In this document: positions 16,473-26,699 of the stretch, piece by piece
How the letters are laid out: each line of letters begins with the position of its first letter
Numbering within the stretch: position 1 is the stretch's first letter
Assembly: GCF_003050745.1 (NCBI RefSeq)
Contig: NZ_QAOF01000001.1
Coordinates: forward strand, 372,001 to 436,000
DNA length: 64,000 bases
Reading direction: 5' to 3'
Origin: Sphingomonas sp. PP-CE-3G-477
Lineage (GTDB): Bacteria > Pseudomonadota > Alphaproteobacteria > Sphingomonadales > Sphingomonadaceae
Made by a program: the position numbers and the translations under genes
Notes under the pieces: generated by a model
Database searches by the model: none
What the model was told of the DNA's origin: nothing
What the model saw: only the letters and a program-made list of their open reading frames with translations

Positions 16473-17009
16473 TTACTTGCTTCTCTCGACCTGCTCGAAC
16501 TCGAGCTCAACAGGCGTAGCACGCCCGAAGATCGACACCGAAACCTTGACGCGGCTGCGGTCGAAGTCGAGTTCTTCGACCAAGCCGTTGAACGTCGCGA
16601 ACGGGCCGTCGAGGACCTTGACCTGGTCGCCGATCTCGTAGTCGACCTTGACCTTCTGCTTGGGCGCAGCGGCGGCTTCTTCCTTGCTGTTCAGCATCCG
16701 CGTGGCTTCCGCCTCGCTGATCGCCTGCGGCTTGCCCATGCTGCCGAGGAAGCCGGTGACCTTCGGCGTGTTCTTCACCAGGTGATACACGTCGTCGTTC
16801 ATGTTCAGCTTGGCGAGCACGTAGCCCGGCATGAACTTGCGCTCGACCGCGATCTTCTTGCCGCGACGGGCTTCCGTCGTGGTTTCGGTCGGGACTTCGA
16901 TCTGCTCGACGAGCTGCTCGAGACCCATCCGGGTCGCCTCGGCCATGATCGAGTCGCGGACCTTGCCCTCGAAGCCCGAATAGGCGTGAATGATGTACCA
17001 GCGCGCCAT
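16473..17009 (-). CDS. nusG: Transcription termination/antitermination protein NusG
   Basis: 178 residues, normal length. The N-terminal NGN domain (MARWYIIHAYSGFEGKVRDSI; FMPGYVLAKLNMNDDVYHLVKNTPKVTGFLG) binds the RNA polymerase clamp, and the C-terminal KOW domain (YEIGDQVKVLDGPFATFNGLVEELD) contacts Rho or ribosomal protein S10, the latter encoded at 25354. It follows secE by 13 bp in the conserved tRNA-Trp-secE-nusG order. The 3' part of the gene is the source of the 48-bp duplicate at 15557-15604. Downstream, rplK is displaced by about 7 kb. Confidence 0.98.
   Translation of the reverse strand: MARWYIIHAYSGFEGKVRDSIMAEATRMGLEQLVEQIEVPTETTTEARRGKKIAVERKFMPGYVLAKLNMNDDVYHLVKNTPKVTGFLGSMGKPQAISEAEATRMLNSKEEAAAAPKQKVKVDYEIGDQVKVLDGPFATFNGLVEELDFDRSRVKVSVSIFGRATPVELEFEQVERSK
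16512..16559. repeat. 48-bp direct repeat, copy within nusG
   Basis: Partner of 15557-15604 (46 of 48 identical). It encodes the segment ending SIFGRATP of NusG, so this is the ancestral copy. Confidence 0.9.
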
Positions 17010-17022
17010 GACGGAACCTTGC

Positions 17023-17220
17023 TTACTGAGCGAGTTTGAGGAGGGCGGAGACGATCGCTTGCAGGATCGAGTCGACGCCCAGGAAGAACAGCGCGAGGAT
17101 CGTCGTCATGATCACCACCATCACGCCGGTCATGACCGTCTCGCGACGCGTCGGCCACGTGACCTTCGCGGTCTCGTTGCGGACCTGCTGGATGAATTCG
17201 AGGGGGGACGTCTTCGCCAC
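17023..17220 (-). CDS. secE: Protein translocase subunit SecE
   Basis: 65 residues when started at the GTG at 17220, giving MAKTSPLEFIQQVRNETAKVTWPTRRE. SecE clamps the two halves of SecY (encoded at 36015) in the inner-membrane translocon. The conserved amphipathic motif KVTWPTRRET and one transmembrane helix (VMTGVMVVIMTTILALFF) are present; one-helix SecE is normal outside enterobacteria. GAAGA lies 5 nt before the GTG. An ATG at 17265 would give an 80-residue form with a non-conserved N-terminus. It overlaps nothing and is followed by nusG after 13 bp. Confidence 0.93.
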   Translation of the reverse strand: MAKTSPLEFIQQVRNETAKVTWPTRRETVMTGVMVVIMTTILALFFLGVDSILQAIVSALLKLAQ

Positions 17221-17563
17221 GATGTTCTTCGAACCCGCTGATTGAGAAACTGAGATGCGAGGCATAGACCCACTAGCCGCTCCCTGTGAAGGGCAGCGGC
17301 GGCAGGTCCGTCCTCGCTGTCGGAAGCGCGGCAGATAGCTGCCGTCACAGGTGAAAGCAAGTGCGCGGCAGGAGAGGGGCAGGCGTCGTATCGAAAGCGA
17401 CACGGCGGTGACCGGGAGAAGTGGCGGGGGAGAGTGCTTGGGTCACTCGATCCCCCGCACGATCGTCTTGCCGGTGCCGGTTTGACCGGCGGCTCCGCTC
17501 CCACGGTTTCTATTTATCGTTCGGCTTGACGACGGCACCCGAGGTGTACGCCGAACGCAGACG
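17221..17563. other. Region between secE and tRNA-Trp terminator
   Basis: About 340 bp that should hold the secE-nusG promoter on the minus strand. Apart from the possible alternative secE start at 17265 no gene, strong hairpin or repeat was seen. Confidence 0.4.
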
Positions 17564-17590
17564 AAAAAAAAGGCCGGTACAAGACCGGCC
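17564..17590 (-). terminator. Intrinsic terminator downstream of tRNA-Trp
   Basis: On the minus strand GGCCGGT-CTT-GTACCGGCC-like hairpin (17572-17590) followed by eight T. It lies about 170 bp past tRNA-Trp and upstream of secE, so the tRNA and secE-nusG are separate units. Confidence 0.85.
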
Positions 17591-17759
17591 GTAAAAGTTT
17601 TTAGGAGAGGATGCCTGAAAGGCCTGATCGTTGTGCATCGCAGCACATCATAGATCAATTGCGAAAATTGCATTATGGAATGCAGTTTATGCAATCGTGA
17701 TGGACGCGCGAAAGCGGCGGGAGCGACCGCCGCGATTTTTGCAGAGAATTTAAAGGGGG

Positions 17760-17836
17760 TGGCAGGAGTGCTCGGATTCGAACCGAGGGCCTTCGGTTTT
17801 GGAGACCGACGCTCTAACCAACTGAGCTACACTCCT
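17760..17836 (-). tRNA. tRNA-Trp (anticodon CCA)
   Basis: Acceptor stem AGGAGTG/CACTCCT with encoded 3' CCA, D arm with GCTCAGTTGGTTAGAGC, anticodon loop reading CTCCAAA, and T arm GGTTCGAATCC. It decodes UGG. Its place before secE-nusG is the usual one in proteobacteria. Confidence 0.97.
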
Positions 17837-18003
17837 ACACGGACGCGCCCCTTACCCAGCGTTTTCGCGAAGGGCAAGCGTCTCGCGTGCAATTCGTCCC
17901 GCGAGGTCCCCGCAACCATCATCGTAAGGATGATGCGTTGCACGGTGCATGGTTTGCCCGTTAACCTTAAGCCGTCTCGTTGGATGTAGGAAAGCGTAAT
18001 CGT

Positions 18004-19017
18004 ATGAAGGCGGGATTGATGATGCTGGCGCTGCCGGCCGCGGCGTTGCTCATGGGGGCGGGGCCGGTTCCGCAGGTGCCGGACCTGGGGCCGCAACTCG
18101 AACGCTTCACCTACCCGTGGCCCGTGCAAACGATGGAAGTCGATATCGTCGGCAGCCCTGCGCAGATGGCGTTCATGGATATCGCGCCGCAGCGTCCCAA
18201 TGGGCGCACGGTCGTCCTTCTCCACGGCAAGAACTTCTGCGGCGCGACCTGGGGCAGCACCGCGCGGGCGCTGAGCGAAGTCGGCTACCGGGTGATCGTT
18301 CCCGACCAGATCGGCTTCTGCAAATCGTCCAAGCCCCGCGTGGCACAGTATAGCTTCGAGATGCTGGCGACGTTCACCAAGCGGCTGCTCGAATCGCGTG
18401 GTATCACGCGGGCCACGATCGTCGGGCACTCGATGGGCGGCATGCTCGCGATGCGGTACGCCATTCTCTACCCGGCGTCCGTCGATAAGCTGGTGCTCGT
18501 CAATCCGCTCGGCCTGAAGGATCGCGGCGAGGAGGGCGTGCCCTATACCGACGTCGACACACTGTGGGCGAACGAGAAGAAGACGAGCTACGCATCGATC
18601 AAGGCGTATCAGCTCGAAAACTATTACCACGGCGTGTGGAAGCCGTCCTATGATCGCTGGGTCTGGATGCAGGCGGGCATGTATCAAGGGGCAGGGCGCG
18701 ACACCGTGGCACTGGCGCAAGCCAAGACGAGCGAGATGATCAAGACGCAATCGGTCGCGCACGAGCTGTACCGGATCACGCCGTCGACGACTTTGATCAT
18801 CGGGACGCTGGACAAGACCGCGTTCGGCCGGGCGCAGGCGCCGGCGAACTTACGCAAGTTCCTCGAACCGGTGCCGATGGTCGCGCCGCGCGCGGTGAAG
18901 CAGATGCCGAATGCGAACCTGGTGATGCTCGAGGGGTTGGGTCACTCGCCGCAGGTCGAGGATCCTGCGCGATTCGAGAAGACTTTGCTTGCCGTGCTCG
19001 GGACCCGACCACGGTAG
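18004..19017 (+). CDS. Exported alpha/beta hydrolase
   Basis: 337 residues from the ATG at 18004, with AGGAAAG about 10 nt upstream. An N-terminal signal sequence (MKAGLMMLALPAAALLMGAG) predicts export. The fold signatures are complete: oxyanion region VVLLHGKNFCGATW (71-83), nucleophile elbow GHSMGG with Ser143, and the catalytic His in GLGHSPQVEDP near residue 314. The substrate is unknown; the family covers esterases, lactonases and haloalkane-type enzymes. Single gene, followed by a dispersed palindromic repeat. Confidence 0.9.
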   Translation: MKAGLMMLALPAAALLMGAGPVPQVPDLGPQLERFTYPWPVQTMEVDIVGSPAQMAFMDIAPQRPNGRTVVLLHGKNFCGATWGSTARALSEVGYRVIVPDQIGFCKSSKPRVAQYSFEMLATFTKRLLESRGITRATIVGHSMGGMLAMRYAILYPASVDKLVLVNPLGLKDRGEEGVPYTDVDTLWANEKKTSYASIKAYQLENYYHGVWKPSYDRWVWMQAGMYQGAGRDTVALAQAKTSEMIKTQSVAHELYRITPSTTLIIGTLDKTAFGRAQAPANLRKFLEPVPMVAPRAVKQMPNANLVMLEGLGHSPQVEDPARFEKTLLAVLGTRPR

Positions 19018-19028
19018 AGGAGCTGCGA

Positions 19029-19154
19029 TCCTCCCCAGCTAGGGGGAGGTGGCCGGCTCTTGCCAGGCGGAGGGGAAGGGGGCGACAACGCAGGTTTCGT
19101 GTTTCTCCCCCCCCCCCGTTACCAGCGGTGCCACCTCCCCCTGGCGGGGGAGGA
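19029..19154. repeat. Dispersed palindromic repeat, GGGGGAGG type, copy 2
   Basis: Same structure as 578-700: TCCTCCCC...AGGGGGAGGTGGCCGG at one end, CCACCTCCCCCTGGCGGGGGAGGA-like at the other, with a TGCCAGGCGGAGGGG inner arm. It begins 11 bp after the hydrolase stop codon. Confidence 0.85.
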
Positions 19155-19432
19155 TTAGAAGGGGTGGTCGGCGGACTCGCGTGAGCAATTGTCTCCGCCC
19201 ACGAAACCAATCACCTACCCACACCCAAACCGATTCCGCCCCGTTGACCGCGACCGACTCCTGACCTATAGGCGCGGCCTGTTCTTCGGGAGTGTTTCCC
19301 GCCGGGCATGCTTGAACATTGCTGGATGCATTCCAGGACCTGAGGGGCGCTCCCGCGTTCCTATGGTCCTTTTTGTATTCTCAGGCGCCTCATGGCTCCA
19401 GCAAAGTAACCACTTGAAAGGTGAAGGCTTCA
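19155..19432 (+). other. Upstream region of the str operon
   Basis: About 280 bp between the repeat and rpsL. The strong promoter of the str operon is expected here. No leader structure was recognised; the rpsL ribosome-binding site is AAGGTGAAGG at about 19418-19427. Confidence 0.4.
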
Positions 19433-19804
19433 ATGCCGACGATCAACCAGCTGGTCCGCAAGGGCCGCGATCCGCAGAAGGCCAAGTCGAAGGTCCCTGC
19501 GATGGAAGCAAATCCGCAGAAGCGTGGCGTTTGCACGCGCGTCTACACGACGACCCCGAAGAAGCCGAACTCGGCTCTGCGCAAGGTGGCCAAGGTTCGC
19601 CTGACCAACCAGCGCGAAGTCATCAGCTACATCCCGGGCGAGGGCCACAATCTTCAGGAGCATTCGGTTGTCCTGATCCGTGGCGGTCGTGTCCGCGATC
19701 TTCCCGGTGTTCGCTATCACGTCCTGCGCGGCGTGCTCGATACACAGGGTGTGAAGGACCGGCGTCAGTCGCGTTCCAAGTACGGCGCCAAGCGTCCGAA
19801 GTAA
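19433..19804 (+). CDS. rpsL: 30S ribosomal protein S12
   Basis: 123 residues from the ATG at 19433 ([20 protein letters not shown]); a GTG four codons upstream is not used. S12 sits at the decoding centre and controls accuracy. The [14 protein letters not shown] and [14 protein letters not shown] loops, where streptomycin-resistance changes map in other bacteria, read as wild type (Lys at both usual positions). First gene of the str operon rpsL-rpsG-fusA-tuf. Confidence 0.98.
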   Translation: MPTINQLVRKGRDPQKAKSKVPAMEANPQKRGVCTRVYTTTPKKPNSALRKVAKVRLTNQREVISYIPGEGHNLQEHSVVLIRGGRVRDLPGVRYHVLRGVLDTQGVKDRRQSRSKYGAKRPK

Positions 19805-19857
19805 GCCGATCGCTCATATTTGCGATCATCAAGGCTGAAGTTTAGAAGGAATACAAA

Positions 19858-20328
19858 ATGGCACGTCGTCGTCGTCCCGAAAAGCGGGTCATCCTGCCTG
19901 ATCCCAAGTTCGGGGATGAGGTTCTGTCGAAGTTCATGAACAGCGTCATGCTGGACGGCAAGAAGTCCGTCGCAGAGCTGATCGTGTACGGTGCATTCGA
20001 AACCGTCGAGCAGCGCGCCAAGCGCGATCCGATTGGCGTTTTCCACGATGCGCTGAACAACGTGAAGCCGGGCATCGAAGTCCGTTCGCGCCGCGTCGGT
20101 GGTGCAACGTACCAGGTGCCGGTCGAGGTTCGTCCCGAGCGTGCACAGGCGCTGGCGATTCGCTGGCTGATCGGTGCGGCACGTTCGCGCAGCGAGAACA
20201 CGATGGCCGCACGGCTGTCGGGTGAGCTGATGGATGCCGCCAACAACCGTGGCAACGCGGTCAAGAAGCGTGAAGATACGCACCGGATGGCGGAAGCCAA
20301 CCGTGCATTCTCGCACTACCGCTGGTAA
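19858..20328 (+). CDS. rpsG: 30S ribosomal protein S7
   Basis: 156 residues, normal length. S7 nucleates the 3' domain of 16S rRNA and lines the E site. Family signature [28 protein letters not shown] at the N-terminus and the [27 protein letters not shown] segment are intact. AGAAGG precedes the ATG. The last codons and the stop lie within a GTAA-capped hairpin that is duplicated in tandem (20319-20358). In some bacteria S7 represses the str operon. Confidence 0.98.
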   Translation: MARRRRPEKRVILPDPKFGDEVLSKFMNSVMLDGKKSVAELIVYGAFETVEQRAKRDPIGVFHDALNNVKPGIEVRSRRVGGATYQVPVEVRPERAQALAIRWLIGAARSRSENTMAARLSGELMDAANNRGNAVKKREDTHRMAEANRAFSHYRW

Positions 20329-20358
20329 CAGCGGGCTTCCTGCCGCTGGTAACAGCGG
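20319..20358 (+). repeat. Tandem hairpin at the rpsG stop codon
   Basis: The 20-bp unit CCGCTGGTAACAGCGGGCTT occurs at 20319-20338 and again at 20343-20362. Each unit folds as CCGCTG-GTAA-CAGCGG. In the first the loop holds the TAA stop of rpsG; the second is a copy in the intergenic region. Confidence 0.9.
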
Positions 20359-20428
20359 GCTTTGAAGCCTAGCATTGCTATCCGTGTGACGGGCGGTCTT
20401 TCGCCTGTCATGCAAACACCTATATATT

Positions 20429-20453
20429 GGGGAGCCGGCACGTTCGGCTCCCC
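20429..20453 (+). terminator. Hairpin just upstream of fusA
   Basis: Perfect stem GGGGAGCCG-GCACGTT-CGGCTCCCC, preceded by TATATATT and followed by ATATCCTTAAGG. It lies 22 nt before the fusA start. Without a T-run it is a weak terminator candidate; an attenuator or stability element is equally possible. Confidence 0.5.
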
Positions 20454-20475
20454 ATATCCTTAAGGAAGCACGATC

Positions 20476-22572
<2,097 letters not shown>

Positions 22573-22680
22573 GCCCGAGGCGCACCGAGCCAGGTTTTCC
22601 TGGCTCGGAGACGCCGAAAGGCCGGCCGGCTTCGGTCAGCGATCGAAGTTCGACGACGCGGAATTTACTTCCGCGTCGGC
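22573..22680 (+). other. Structured post-stop element, copy D (after fusA)
   Basis: After the fusA TAA: GCCCGAGGCGCA, hairpin CCGAGCCAGG-TTTT-CCTGGCTCGG (22585-22608), AGACGCCGAAAGGCCGGCCGGC-type block, spacer, TCGACGA, hairpin GACGCGGAA-TTTAC-TTCCGCGTC (22655-22677). Same block order as copies A to C. No U-tract follows, as expected inside a transcribed operon before tuf. Confidence 0.8.
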
Positions 22681-22785
22681 CTCTCCCCAAGCAGGGGCTG
22701 GCGCAACGCTTTAACAGCCGCTATTGGGCCGCGTTCGCGCGGTTCCCGGGGTGGCACCGGAATACGAATCAGAAGGTAGGAAACA

Positions 22786-23979
22786 ATGGCCAAGGCAAAA
22801 TTTGAGCGGAACAAGCCGCATCTCAACATCGGCACCATCGGTCACGTGGATCATGGCAAGACGTCGCTCACCGCTGCGATCACGAAGGTTCTGGCAGAGA
22901 CGACCGGCGGTACCGCTGTCGACTTCGCCAACATCGACAAGGCTCCCGAGGAGCGCGAGCGCGGTATCACGATCTCGACCGCACACGTCGAGTACGAGAC
23001 GGCCAACCGTCACTACGCGCACGTCGATTGCCCGGGCCACGCCGATTATGTGAAGAACATGATCACCGGCGCAGCCCAGATGGACGGCGCGATCCTCGTC
23101 GTTTCGGCAACCGATGGCCCGATGCCACAGACCCGTGAGCACATCCTGCTCGCACGCCAGGTCGGCGTGCCTGCCATGGTCGTGTTCATGAACAAGGTCG
23201 ATCTGGTCGACGACGAGGAAATCCTCGAGCTGGTCGAGATGGAAATCCGCGAGCTGCTCAGCTCGTACGACTTCCCGGGCGACGACATCCCCGTCATCAA
23301 GGGTTCGGCTACCTGCGCACTGTCGGGTTCGAACCAGAAGCTCGGCGCCGACGCCGTCACCGAGCTGATGCAGGCTGTCGACGACTACATCCCGCAGCCA
23401 GAGCGTCCGCTCGACAAGCCGTTCATGATGCCGATCGAGGACGTGTTCTCGATCTCGGGTCGTGGTACGGTCGTCACCGGCCGCGTCGAGACCGGCATCG
23501 TCAAGGTTGGCGAGGAAGTCGAGATCGTCGGCATCCACCCGACCGTCCGCAAGACCACGGTCACGGGCGTCGAGATGTTCCGCAAGCTGCTCGACCAGGG
23601 CCAGGCTGGCGATAACGTCGGCGCACTGATCCGCGGCGTCGCACGCGACGAAGTCGAGCGTGGCCAGGTGCTCTGCAAGCCAGGCACGATCAAGCCGCAC
23701 ACCGACTTCAACTCGGAAGTGTACGTGCTGTCGAAGGAAGAGGGTGGCCGTCACACGCCGTTCTTCGCCAACTACCGCCCGCAGTTCTACTTCCGTACGA
23801 CGGACGTGACCGGCACCGTCGAGCTGCCTGAGGGCACCGAGATGGTCATGCCAGGCGACAACGTGTCGCTCGGCATCAAGCTGATCGCACCGATCGCTAT
23901 GGACGTGGGCCAGCGCTTCACGATCCGCGAAGGCGGCCGTACCGTCGGTGCAGGCGTCGTGAGCCAGATCGACAAGTAA
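22786..23979 (+). CDS. tuf: Elongation factor Tu
   Basis: 397 residues. EF-Tu delivers aminoacyl-tRNA to the ribosome. GTPase motifs GHVDHGKT (19-26), RGITIST, DCPGH and NKVD are present, followed by beta-barrel domains II ([13 protein letters not shown]) and III ending in [15 protein letters not shown]. It is the last gene of the str operon, with a strong terminator at 24010-24045. The 213-bp gap from fusA holds element D. Only one tuf copy is in the window. Confidence 0.99.
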   Translation: MAKAKFERNKPHLNIGTIGHVDHGKTSLTAAITKVLAETTGGTAVDFANIDKAPEERERGITISTAHVEYETANRHYAHVDCPGHADYVKNMITGAAQMDGAILVVSATDGPMPQTREHILLARQVGVPAMVVFMNKVDLVDDEEILELVEMEIRELLSSYDFPGDDIPVIKGSATCALSGSNQKLGADAVTELMQAVDDYIPQPERPLDKPFMMPIEDVFSISGRGTVVTGRVETGIVKVGEEVEIVGIHPTVRKTTVTGVEMFRKLLDQGQAGDNVGALIRGVARDEVERGQVLCKPGTIKPHTDFNSEVYVLSKEEGGRHTPFFANYRPQFYFRTTDVTGTVELPEGTEMVMPGDNVSLGIKLIAPIAMDVGQRFTIREGGRTVGAGVVSQIDK

Positions 23980-24009
23980 GTATCTTCTCCTTCGGGAGTT
24001 GATCGAAAA

Positions 24010-24045
24010 GAGCCCGGCTTCTCGCGAGAGAGGCCGGGCTTTTTC
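24010..24045 (+). terminator. Intrinsic terminator of the str operon
   Basis: AGCCCGGCTTCTCGCGAGAGAGGCCGGGCT-type stem, with GCCCGGC pairing GCCGGGC, followed by TTTTTC, 30 bp after the tuf stop. Confidence 0.9.
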
Positions 24046-24114
24046 GTGTTTGGAAGACTTGATCACCTGGCTTCGTGGCACTGGCGAAGATTGTCCAAAT
24101 CGGTCGTGCCCGCC

Positions 24115-24543
24115 ATGACGAGACGTTCCCGATTGCGAGGGTTCCTGATAGGGCAACTTGGCAGAGTGAGCCGCCGACGCCGTCAAAAAACTGTCTACCG
24201 CGAGCTATGGGCCGTGTTGGCTATCTGCGGTCTGGTGCTCTGCTACGTCGCCGTAATTTGGGAAATTCGACCGGGACCAGTTTGGACGGGTCGAATTGTT
24301 AGCTTTGGCATTGTGGAGCAGGACGGGTTTGGCCGAGTTGGAAGTGTTACTCAGGCGGTTGTTGACCTGCTGTCCGAAGGCAAAGTTTTGATCTCCTTGC
24401 CAAATGGGGCATCTTGCCGCGCCGGGTCGGCAATCGAAGTTGAAGAAGTTCATGCGTTGTTTGGGGTGCGTTTTCGGGTTGGTCCGCGCGGCTGCTCGAT
24501 GTCCGCTAAGGCGTCCGTTCACCCAAAAGTCGACATTCCGTAA
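24115..24543 (+). CDS. Small membrane-anchored hypothetical protein
   Basis: 142 residues from the ATG at 24115; the frame is open from 24046, so a longer form is possible. A basic N-terminus (MTRRSRLRGFLIGQLGRVSRRRRQK) is followed by one transmembrane helix (LWAVLAICGLVLCYVAVIW, about residues 33-52) and a soluble, probably periplasmic, beta-rich domain with two Cys. No family was recognised. Codon use is less biased than that of the ribosomal genes on both sides. It may belong to the same inserted segment as the ParDE pair. Confidence 0.55.
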   Translation: MTRRSRLRGFLIGQLGRVSRRRRQKTVYRELWAVLAICGLVLCYVAVIWEIRPGPVWTGRIVSFGIVEQDGFGRVGSVTQAVVDLLSEGKVLISLPNGASCRAGSAIEVEEVHALFGVRFRVGPRGCSMSAKASVHPKVDIP

Positions 24544-24610
24544 TCCACCAACATCCGTCATTCTTTCTTGCAATGGGATCTTGTGGCATAAGGTCGACGG
24601 AGAACGTGCC

Positions 24611-24889
24611 ATGGCATCCATCAAGATATCTCTGCCCGATCCGATGCACGACTATGTGCAAGCGCGGATAGACCGTGGGCAGTACGCTAGCGCTAGCGAG
24701 TATGTTCGGGATCTGATCAGTCGCGATCAGGGTGGCGTCGAGAACGAAAAGCGCTGGTTGCGTGACTTGGACGTGTCGGTATCCGATACGCTTGCCGAGA
24801 TGGGGGCGGGCGGTGGCGTCGAACTCGATGCGGCATGTAACGCAGCACTGGCCGACATTGATGGGCTTGCCCGCTCGTCCCGCGCTTGA
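24611..24889 (+). CDS. ParD-type antitoxin
   Basis: 92 residues from the ATG at 24611. The N-terminal ribbon-helix-helix (MASIKISLPDPMHDYVQARI, then GQYASASEYVRDLISRDQ) is the ParD/CC2985 family DNA-binding domain; the C-terminal half wraps the toxin. It should repress its own operon and neutralise the ParE toxin encoded next, whose TTG start overlaps this stop (TTGA). A GGAGA lies about 7 nt before the ATG. The pair sits between tuf and rpsJ. Confidence 0.9.
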   Translation: MASIKISLPDPMHDYVQARIDRGQYASASEYVRDLISRDQGGVENEKRWLRDLDVSVSDTLAEMGAGGGVELDAACNAALADIDGLARSSRA

Positions 24890-25182
24890 AAGTCGTCCTG
24901 TCGTCACGTGCAGTCGACGACCTCAAGCGGATCAGCGGCTTCATCGCGCTCGACAACCCAACCCGCGCCGGCTCCTTCGTTGGTGAGCTGCGCGAGGTAG
25001 CATTGCGACTCGCCGATGTTCCGTTCGGGTTCCCTTTGGTGCCGCGCTACGAAGCTCACGGTATCCGGCGGCGATCATGGAGGGGCTATGGGATACTGTA
25101 CTCGGTCTTGCCCGATCGACTGTTCGTCCATCGGATTCTCGGCCCCGGCCAGGATTATGACCGGGCGCTCAGCTTGATCTGA
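24886..25182 (+). CDS. ParE-type toxin
   Basis: 98 residues from a TTG at 24886 that overlaps the antitoxin stop by 4 bp. The RelE/ParE fold pattern is clear: LSSRAVDDLKRISGFIALDNPTRAGSF, then YEAHGIRRRSWRGYGILYSV and VHRILGPGQDY (the last is the family's ...HgrqD-like end). ParE toxins poison DNA gyrase. No ATG is available at this place, and the antitoxin-toxin coupling supports TTG. The module is complete and probably active. Confidence 0.88.
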   Translation: MKVVLSSRAVDDLKRISGFIALDNPTRAGSFVGELREVALRLADVPFGFPLVPRYEAHGIRRRSWRGYGILYSVLPDRLFVHRILGPGQDYDRALSLI

Positions 25183-25310
25183 TCAAGAGGGGTAGGGCTG
25201 TCATCCTTGTAGGCCCCATCGCCCGCGGTCTGCGAAAATCGCAGGCTCCCCAGTTGCGTTTTCGCCGACTCTCCCGTAATGGCCCGCCTTCGGTTTAAAC
25301 ATCAACCAGC

Positions 25311-25338
25311 AAGAGCCCGGAAACGGGCCCGCTCTTTC
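25311..25338 (+). terminator. Hairpin in the rpsJ leader
   Basis: AAGAGC-CCGGAAACGGGCCC-GCTCTTTC: an AGAGC/GCTCT outer stem enclosing a GC-rich arm and followed by TTT, 16 nt before rpsJ. It could be an attenuator of the S10 operon or the terminator of the ParDE unit. Confidence 0.45.
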
Positions 25339-25353
25339 GCATCGGTAGGGACT

Positions 25354-25662
25354 ATGGACAGCAATATCCGCATTCGTCTGAAGGCGTTCGATCACCGTGT
25401 GCTCGATCAGGCCACTGGCGACATCGCCGACACCGCACGCCGCACCGGCGCGCTCATCCGCGGTCCGATTCCCCTTCCGACGCGCATCGAAAAGTTCACC
25501 GTGAACCGCGGCCCGCACATCGACAAGAAGTCGCGCGAGCAGTTCGAGGTGCGCACGTACAAGCGTATGCTGGATATCGTCCAGCCGACGCCGCAGACGG
25601 TCGATGCGCTCATGAAGCTGGACCTCGCCGCTGGCGTTGACGTCGAGATCAAGCTCGCCTAA
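25354..25662 (+). CDS. rpsJ: 30S ribosomal protein S10
   Basis: 102 residues from the ATG at 25354 ([21 protein letters not shown]). S10 is a head protein of the 30S subunit and, as NusE, binds NusB and NusG in transcription-translation coupling. Family signature [31 protein letters not shown] is intact. First gene of the S10 operon. It normally follows tuf directly; here a ParDE module intervenes, and the next gene is unusually 288 bp away. Confidence 0.98.
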   Translation: MDSNIRIRLKAFDHRVLDQATGDIADTARRTGALIRGPIPLPTRIEKFTVNRGPHIDKKSREQFEVRTYKRMLDIVQPTPQTVDALMKLDLAAGVDVEIKLA

Positions 25663-25950
25663 GGGCTGGCGCGGCGCGGTCGACCGGTAACGTTCCCGCG
25701 CCGTTCGACATTGGGATACCGCCGTCGGTGAAAGCCGACGGGGCAGCGTCCCCCGTCACGCTTCCGCATCTGCAGGAGCACCAGCCCGGGACGGGGGCAC
25801 GTTTCGTATTTACCGGGTTGAACCGACTCCATTCAGGGCTTTTGCCGGGGATGGGGTCAGGTGGACGCATCATGGAGCTCGCTCCGGACATGGTCCGCAA
25901 GCCCCCGAGGAATAGTCCGACGGGGCCTCTGTCTAGGAAGGGACAAGATC
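25663..25950 (+). other. Long rpsJ-rplC spacer, possible structured leader
   Basis: 288 bp inside an operon whose other gaps are mostly 0-15 bp. It contains a perfect hairpin CCGTCGG-TGAAAG-CCGACGG (25722-25741) and several GC-rich arms, but no T-run. No coding frame is convincing. It may be a regulatory leader for rplC onwards or hold a second promoter. Confidence 0.5.
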
Positions 25951-26697
25951 ATGCGTACTGGCGTGATCGCGAAGAAGATGGGGATGACCCGCCTGTTCCA
26001 GGAAGATGGTCGGCACGTGCCGGTCACCGTTCTGGCACTCGAAGGCAATCAGGTCGTTTCCGTTCGCGAAATGGATCGTGACGGCTACACTGCCGTCCAG
26101 CTTGGTGCAGGTGTCGCCAAGTCGAAGAATGTCGCAAAGCCGCAGCGCGGCCATTTCGGCAAGGCCGAAGTGGAGCCCAAGGCTGTCGTCCATGAGTTCC
26201 GCGTGAACGCAGACGGCCTGCTCGACGTCGGCGCCGAGATCTCGGCTGACCACTACGTCGCAGGCCAGATCGTCGATATCCAGGGCAAGACCCAGGGTAA
26301 GGGCTTCCAGGGCGGCATGAAGCGTTGGGGCTTCGGCGGTCTGCGGGCAACCCACGGCGTGTCGGTCTCGCACCGTTCGCTCGGTTCGACCGGTCAGCGC
26401 CAGGATCCGGGCAAGGTCTTCAAGAACAAGAAGATGGCCGGCCACATGGGCGACAAGTATCGCACCCAGCAGAACCTCGAGATCGTATCGACGGACGTCG
26501 AGCGTGGTCTCTTGTTCGTCAAGGGTTCGGTTCCTGGCTCCAAGGGCGGCTGGCTCTTCGTCAAGGACTCGGTGAAGGTCGCGCGCCACGCCGACGCACC
26601 GTTCCCCGCCGGTCTCAAGACCGCAAACAGCAACACCGCAGCAGACACGCCGGCCGAAACGACCGACGCACCTGCAGCCGACGGCCAGGAGGGCTGA
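25951..26697 (+). CDS. rplC: 50S ribosomal protein L3
   Basis: 248 residues from the ATG at 25951 ([20 protein letters not shown]), preceded by AGGAAGGGA. L3 is an early 50S assembly protein close to the peptidyl-transferase centre. The signature [18 protein letters not shown] and the extended loop with [19 protein letters not shown] are present; the Gln in this loop is the site methylated by PrmB in other bacteria. The C-terminus has a short Thr/Ala-rich tail (about 30 residues) beyond the usual end. Confidence 0.97.
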   Translation: MRTGVIAKKMGMTRLFQEDGRHVPVTVLALEGNQVVSVREMDRDGYTAVQLGAGVAKSKNVAKPQRGHFGKAEVEPKAVVHEFRVNADGLLDVGAEISADHYVAGQIVDIQGKTQGKGFQGGMKRWGFGGLRATHGVSVSHRSLGSTGQRQDPGKVFKNKKMAGHMGDKYRTQQNLEIVSTDVERGLLFVKGSVPGSKGGWLFVKDSVKVARHADAPFPAGLKTANSNTAADTPAETTDAPAADGQEG

Positions 26698-26699
26698 GC

